DNA of 38,946 bases from Verrucomicrobiota bacterium (GTDB taxonomy: Bacteria > Verrucomicrobiota > Kiritimatiellia > RFP12 > UBA1067): assembly GCA_022704145.1 (NCBI GenBank), contig JAKJGY010000019.1, positions 1 through 38,946 of the forward strand, read 5' to 3'. The translations under genes were made by a program, and so were the position numbers. The notes under the pieces were generated by a model. The model was not told where the DNA came from. It was given only the letters and a program-made list of their open reading frames with translations, and did not search any database. Positions 35,990-38,946 of the stretch are shown piece after piece (position 1 is the first letter of the stretch; the number at the start of each line of letters is the position of its first letter).

Positions 35990-38946
35990 TTAGAAGGGGG
36001 CGAGTTCGAGGCCGGGGAGGGCGGGCTTGGTGTTTTTGGAGCCGGGGGGTATGGGGAGCATCCAGGTGCCGGTGAGGTTGCCGCTGCGGTCGGCGACACG
36101 GTAGCGGAACCAGTGGGGGTCGGCGGGGGGCAGGGCGAGGTTGGCGGGGCGGATGAGGGTGGCGTCGGAGCTGCCGCCATCCCAGACGAGGCCGCGGATG
36201 CCGCTGAGGTCGTAGGCCTTGACGGGGAGGGCGTGGTCGGAGTTCCAGGGGGCGAGGAGCGCGAAGGAGCGGAGCTGGAGGGTGGCGCCCTTGGTGCGGT
36301 TTCCGAGGTAGAGGGTGACGTAGGTGAGGTCGGGGGTGTCCTTGTGCTCCTCGGTCTCCTCGCTCATGAAGGCGCGGACGTTGACGAGCAGGTCGAGCCA
36401 TTCGCCGGGCTTGCAGGCGGTGGGGCCGAGGATATGGGCGAGGTGGTTGGACTGGGTGAGGGAGAGGGTGTGGGCGTCCTTGATGCCGCGTGGCCGGCGG
36501 GCGCCGGTGTGGAAGGAGAGGGTGAGCGGGAGGGTGCCGTAGGAGGCTTCGGTGGAGCGGACGGAGACGGCGAGCCAGGGGAACTTGTCGGGGTCCCAGG
36601 GGGCGGGGAAGGCACGCTGGATATAGGCCGCGCCCTCGCCGTTGGCGGTGAGGGAGAGGGCGGCGCCCGAGGGGGTGGCGACCGGCGCGACGGTCAGGTT
36701 GCGGGTGGTGGCGAAGAATTCGGTCAGTTCCTTGGGGTCGTGGCTGGACCAGAGCACGTTGGGTGTCTTGGCGGCGGGCAGGACGGTGGGGGGGCGTTTG
36801 TCGCCCTCGAGGTTGACGGGGATGTCGATGCGGACGGGCGGGGCGAGGTTGCCCGCGGCGTCGGCGACGCCGTCGACGGTGACGGGGAGGATGTCGCCGT
36901 GTTTGGCGGCGGCGAGCTGGCGGCGCAGCAGCCAGATCCAGTCGATCTCGTAGGCGGTGCGGCCGGGGGTGAAGGTGCAGGTGCCGTTGTCGGTGGCGAG
37001 GGGGAGCGGGGTGCCGAGGCAGGTGAGGCGCAGGTTGTTGATGTCGGCCGGGGCGACGGCGGCGGTGACGGCGAGGTGGAGGCTGCTCCCGTTGAACTTC
37101 TCGACGGGGGTGATCTCCGAGGTGACGCGCGGGGGTATGCGGTCGCAGACGAAGGGCAGGTCGGCGGGGATGGACCAGAGGCCCTTGCTGTCGCGCGCGC
37201 GGACGACGAGGTGGTGGAAGCCGTCGGGGATGGCGGCGAGGTCGGGCTGGACCACCTCGCCGTTGCGGCAGGGCTTCCAGGCGGTCTTCTGCTTCTCCTC
37301 CTCGGTGCGGAGGTCGAAGGGGAGGGTGCCGGGGAGGAGGGCGTAGGCGAGTTCGGCGACGCCGTCGGGGTCGGCGAAGTCGGCCTTGAAGGCGAAGGGG
37401 CGGTTGGGGCCGACGGCCGGGCCGCAGGCGATGTCGTCGATCAGGAGCGCGCTATGCAGGCCGGTCTGGTCGCGCTCGTGGCGTGAGGCGAGGCGGATCT
37501 CGGCGGGGGGCAGGGTGGTGCGTTGGGAGAGGGGGAGCTGGCCGGCGCTGTCGGCGGGTATGCCGGTCCAGACGCGCCAGGTGCTGTCCATGGGCGCGGC
37601 CTTGCTTTCGCCGAAGCGGACGTGGGTGTTGAAGACCTCGGAGAAGGTGAAGGCATAGGGGCCGAAGGCGAGGGAGACGTTGGCCATGGGGTCGCCCTTG
37701 TAGCGGAACTGGAGCAGCGGGGTGACGGCCGGGTTGAAGGTCTGGACGAGGCGGCCGTCGAGGCGGCGGCCGTAGACGCCGCCGTTCTCGAACTTGAGGA
37801 CGCCGCCGCGCACGGGGTCGGAGTAGTCGATGGAGGCGCGGGCGCCGGTCTGGAAGGGGGCCGCGTTGCCGGGGCGGGCCTCGAAGGTCTGGAGGCCGCC
37901 CTCGGGCAGTTGCAGGGTGAGCAGCACGGGCGGGTGGTTGGCGTCTTCGGCGCGCATGGGCACGACCTGGCGGAAGAGGCGGCCGTCGGAGAGTTCGAGG
38001 GCGAGGGTCATATGTCCGGGGCGGAGCGTCTCGTGCGGCACGAGCACGCGGATGCTGTTGCCCTCGGTCACGAAGGGCGCGGGCTGGGCGTCGGCGAGGG
38101 CGCGCGCGGGGGGCAGGAAGGGCGAGGGCCAGGGGTGGTTGGGGGTGACGAGGATCGAGCCTGGGATGGCGGAGTCGGCGGCGGCGCGCAGGCCGAAGTT
38201 GGCGAGTTCGGGCACGGCCCATTCGATGACGGGGCGGCGGGGGTCGAGGGCGGCGGGGGCCTCGACCATCTGGAGCTCGCCGGGCTTGAGGGAGTTGACG
38301 AGCTGGGCGAAGGCGGCGACCTCGGCGCGCTTCTCGGCGGGCCCGGCGATCTCGGGGACGCCGCGGTGGATCTCACGGAAGGTGCGGACGGCGTACCAGG
38401 CGTGCGGCGGGTTGCCGCAGAGGCCCTGGAGCACGTCGCTGGGCTGGAGGTTGCCGAAGCCTTCGAGGCGTACGGCCTGGTTGGCGCGGATGACTTCGGA
38501 GGGGACCCAGATCTCGACGGGCGTCCAGACGAGGTTGGTGCCGCCGGGGTCGGAGGGGGGCAGGTCGCCGGCGCGGCCCGCGAGGGTGCGCGGCCCGCGC
38601 GCCTCATCCGAGCCGGAGAGGACGTAGGTCCAGTTCTGGAGCGGGGCGAAGCCGCCCTTGCCGTCGTCCTTGACGGTGGCGAACTCGAAGTTGACGCGGG
38701 CCTGGGGGTGGCGGGCGAACTCGAAGCGCCAGCCGAGGAGCCGGTCGGGGAGGGCCGGGGGCAGGCTGCAGCGGGTGAGGAAGGTGCCGCCGCCGAGGAG
38801 CGAGGTGACGTGCATCTCGGGATGGGCGCCGTCGAGGTTACGGAAGCGGACGCTCGGGTGGCTGACGGTGTCGAAGGCCTGCCAGAAGTCGGGGGTGAGG
38901 GGCTGGGCGACGCGGCCGTTGACGCGCAGGCCGGTGTCGGCGGGGA
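35990..38946 (-). CDS. Large secreted or surface protein, 5' end outside the window
   Basis: The frame is open from the window edge to the stop at 35990, giving at least 984 residues; the Met at 38815 is internal and not the start. The sequence is rich in beta-sandwich patterns. It starts with a LamG or galactose-binding-like region (FDTVSHPSVRFRNL, WTYVLSGSDEA). Two modules with WRVWTGIPAD and LLIDDIACGP follow, then Ig/cadherin-like stretches (PPRVTSEITPVEKFNGSSLHLAV, VDGVADAAGNLAPPV), and a C-terminal FRYRVADRSGNLTGTWMLPIP. No catalytic motif is recognised. It lies directly upstream of the lipoyl and PmoA-like genes and probably shares their transcript. It is likely a polysaccharide-binding extracellular protein. 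Confidence 0.75.
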   Translation of the reverse strand, partial: PADTGLRVNGRVAQPLTPDFWQAFDTVSHPSVRFRNLDGAHPEMHVTSLLGGGTFLTRCSLPPALPDRLLGWRFEFARHPQARVNFEFATVKDDGKGGFAPLQNWTYVLSGSDEARGPRTLAGRAGDLPPSDPGGTNLVWTPVEIWVPSEVIRANQAVRLEGFGNLQPSDVLQGLCGNPPHAWYAVRTFREIHRGVPEIAGPAEKRAEVAAFAQLVNSLKPGELQMVEAPAALDPRRPVIEWAVPELANFGLRAAADSAIPGSILVTPNHPWPSPFLPPARALADAQPAPFVTEGNSIRVLVPHETLRPGHMTLALELSDGRLFRQVVPMRAEDANHPPVLLTLQLPEGGLQTFEARPGNAAPFQTGARASIDYSDPVRGGVLKFENGGVYGRRLDGRLVQTFNPAVTPLLQFRYKGDPMANVSLAFGPYAFTFSEVFNTHVRFGESKAAPMDSTWRVWTGIPADSAGQLPLSQRTTLPPAEIRLASRHERDQTGLHSALLIDDIACGPAVGPNRPFAFKADFADPDGVAELAYALLPGTLPFDLRTEEEKQKTAWKPCRNGEVVQPDLAAIPDGFHHLVVRARDSKGLWSIPADLPFVCDRIPPRVTSEITPVEKFNGSSLHLAVTAAVAPADINNLRLTCLGTPLPLATDNGTCTFTPGRTAYEIDWIWLLRRQLAAAKHGDILPVTVDGVADAAGNLAPPVRIDIPVNLEGDKRPPTVLPAAKTPNVLWSSHDPKELTEFFATTRNLTVAPVATPSGAALSLTANGEGAAYIQRAFPAPWDPDKFPWLAVSVRSTEASYGTLPLTLSFHTGARRPRGIKDAHTLSLTQSNHLAHILGPTACKPGEWLDLLVNVRAFMSEETEEHKDTPDLTYVTLYLGNRTKGATLQLRSFALLAPWNSDHALPVKAYDLSGIRGLVWDGGSSDATLIRPANLALPPADPHWFRYRVADRSGNLTGTWMLPIPPGSKNTKPALPGLELAPF

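Overview
The window is a GC-rich bacterial segment with two very different halves. The second half has secreted beta-helix proteins, a GH115-type glycosidase, DUF2264, a PmoA-like (DUF6807) protein and a XylR-type regulator. This points to the Planctomycetota-Verrucomicrobiota superphylum, most likely Kiritimatiellota or a relative; the assignment is inferred from gene content only. No rRNA, tRNA, CRISPR array, transposase or reverse transcriptase was seen.

Positions 1-16421, all on the plus strand, form an island built around six copies (the first truncated by the window edge) of a SUMF1/formylglycine-generating-enzyme-like protein, here FGE-1 to FGE-6. Each ends in a 102-bp segment where almost all differences fall at codons of the form NNC or other positions explained by one adenine-rich (AAC) template. 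This is the signature of diversity-generating retroelement (DGR) variable regions. FGE-1, -2, -3 and -6 also keep an identical block with a small hairpin after the variable region. FGE-4 and FGE-5 have lost or disrupted it, and these are the only two with substitutions at non-adenine positions, so they look retired. The template repeat and reverse transcriptase are not in the window.

Between the FGE genes lie a GrpE-like protein, a four-helix (S23/Avd fold) protein, an Hsp70-like protein, an NrdG-like radical SAM protein, DUF1257, DUF2997, two Ycf46-like AAA ATPases (the first frameshifted), and a protein kinase fused to a third Ycf46-like AAA module. The kinase has the lysine placement of eukaryotic WNK kinases. 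A working model is that diversified C-type-lectin-fold FGE proteins bind variable ligands while chaperone, AAA and kinase parts remodel or signal; this model is inference.

The island is saturated with 7-bp tandem repeats (GTGGAAA, GTAGAAA, GTGGGAA and others). Their strand is polarised: purine-rich on the coding strand after genes, pyrimidine-rich before genes. They also intrude in frame into three FGE genes and the radical SAM gene. Two kinds of palindromic intergenic element sit among them.

Positions 16471-31298 hold a divergent XylR-like regulator (minus) and a plus-strand run: a 1822-residue secreted beta-helix protein, a DUF2264 protein, a VOC protein, a frameshifted beta-helix protein, and a 1291-residue secreted protein. 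Positions 31344-38946 are on the minus strand: a GH115-like glycosidase, a zinc-ribbon protein of lower GC, a PmoA-like protein translationally coupled to a lipoyl/PSBD protein, and a large secreted protein running off the end. This half resembles a polysaccharide-degradation region and lacks the GTGGAAA arrays; one heptad array of another family lies at 35931-35989.
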